DNA from: Holophagaceae bacterium UBA706
GTDB lineage: Bacteria; Acidobacteriota; Holophagae; Holophagales; Holophagaceae
Length of the DNA: 6,074 nt
Assembly (NCBI GenBank): GCA_002298155.1
Contig: DBME01000335.1
Location: forward strand, 1 to 6,074
Direction of reading: 5' to 3'
How positions within the stretch are numbered: position 1 is the first letter of the stretch; every line of letters starts with the position of its first letter. Below, one piece after another: positions 5,406 to 6,074 of the stretch. Under the pieces are notes generated by a model. The model did not search any database. It saw nothing but the letters and a program-made list of their open reading frames with translations, and was not told where the DNA came from. The position numbers and the translations under genes are program-made.

Positions 5406-6074
5406 ATGATCCTCAGAACGGCCCTGTGCCTAGCGGTTACCGCGGCCGCCGCCGGAACCAAGCCCCCGGCGAAACGACCAGCCAAGACCGCGGCCCCCCA
5501 GGCCAAGGGCGATGCGGCCGTGCCCGCCGCCGGGAGCATCGGCGAGCGCGTGGAACCGGCCACCGGCCGTGGCCGCGCCATCGGCGCGTTCCTGGAGCCC
5601 CGCACCGACTACCAGGCCACCGCCTTCCCCGACGGCCGCGTCCTGGTTACCGGCGGTTCCCTGAAGACCGCCTCGAGCGAATGGTTCGACCCCGCCACCA
5701 ACACGTTCGCCCCCGGCCCGGCCATGATGCGGCCCCGCCAGGGCCACCGCGCCCTGCTGCTCAAGGACGGCCGTCTGCTGGTCCTGGGCGGCACGGAAGC
5801 CCCCGCCACCGCCGAGGTGCTGGAACCGGGAACCAAGGCGTTCAAGGAGGTGCCGGAGACGTCCTTCGGCCTTTCCACGGACGCGGTGGAACTGGACAAG
5901 GGCAGGGTGTGCATGATCGATGGCGCGTCCGGCACGGTCTGCGTCTGGGATGGCCGCCGCGCCCCTTCCGCCAAGACCACCCTCACGCGCCCCCGGATCT
6001 TCTTCCGGGCCGTGCGCATGAAGGATGGCCGCGTGGCCGTCACCGGCGGCTGGCCTTCCGAGCAGAAGACCCGC
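5406..6074 (+). CDS. Exported kelch-type beta-propeller protein, 3' end missing
   Basis: An open frame of 223 codons reaches the right edge exactly, without a stop. The N-terminus MILRTALCLAVTAAAAG looks like a short Sec signal peptide, with possible cleavage after A16. Residues 17-55 are a low-complexity Ala/Pro/Lys linker. Then come kelch or galactose-oxidase-like blades with the recurring D/K-G-R-V/L-L-V-x-G-G pattern: QATAFPDGRVLVTGG (70-84), HRALLLKDGRLLVLGG (114-129), a degenerate AVELDKGRVCMIDG (160-173) and RAVRMKDGRVAVTGG (201-215). WFDPATNTF (93-101) is a typical inter-strand kelch segment. GGAG at 5397-5400 is 5 bases before the ATG, and the gene starts 18 bases after mqnC. It probably acts in the periplasm or outside; the ligand or enzymatic role is unknown because the C-terminal part is missing. 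Confidence 0.85.
   Translation, partial: MILRTALCLAVTAAAAGTKPPAKRPAKTAAPQAKGDAAVPAAGSIGERVEPATGRGRAIGAFLEPRTDYQATAFPDGRVLVTGGSLKTASSEWFDPATNTFAPGPAMMRPRQGHRALLLKDGRLLVLGGTEAPATAEVLEPGTKAFKEVPETSFGLSTDAVELDKGRVCMIDGASGTVCVWDGRRAPSAKTTLTRPRIFFRAVRMKDGRVAVTGGWPSEQKTR

Noticed and set aside
5406..5432. Lipoprotein signal in the kelch protein (Cys at residue 8)
   Set aside because: The residues before the Cys are TAL, with Leu at -1, which does not fit the lipobox, and the Cys lies too early inside the hydrophobic core.

Overview
The window is GC-rich bacterial DNA. The gene set is a membrane Ser/Thr kinase with a TPR-like sensor tail, zinc-ribbon membrane proteins, and a futalosine-pathway menaquinone enzyme. 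This fits a free-living anaerobic or environmental bacterium, most likely Acidobacteriota (a Holophaga/Geothrix-like lineage). That placement is an inference from gene style and base composition; no rRNA or other marker is present, and a deltaproteobacterial-type lineage is not excluded.

Layout. Left part, minus strand: a Pkn-type receptor kinase (2708 down to the left edge, 3' end missing). Upstream of it on the same strand is a 135-residue zinc-ribbon, two-helix membrane protein (3230-2823). A compact rho-independent terminator (2785-2809) separates the two, so the kinase probably has its own promoter in the 114-base gap, which also holds a small inverted repeat. An AT-rich divergent region (3231-3362) then separates the two strands. 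It carries candidate promoter elements and a 13-codon mini-ORF with a good ribosome binding site.

Right part, plus strand: a zinc-ribbon membrane protein with a HEAGH metalloprotease-type motif (3363-4079), a 53-residue four-to-five-cysteine mini-protein (4129-4290), mqnC (4293-5387) and an exported kelch-type beta-propeller protein cut by the right edge (5406-6074). The gaps are 49, 2 and 18 bases, each gene has a plausible ribosome binding site, and I see no terminator between them, so they may form one operon. The mini-protein and mqnC look translationally coupled.

Functionally, only mqnC has a firm pathway role (menaquinone via futalosine). The kinase is a confident family call with unknown signal and targets. 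Three neighbouring proteins each carry paired cysteines of zinc-ribbon type, and two of them are membrane proteins transcribed divergently from one short region. No gene-free stretch exceeds 300 bases. I saw no tRNA, rRNA, CRISPR array, insertion sequence or phage gene. I found no convincing evidence of a wholly new system. The most unusual items are the regular 45-46-residue repeat in the kinase tail, the zinc-ribbon/HEAGH protein and the 53-residue gene in front of mqnC.
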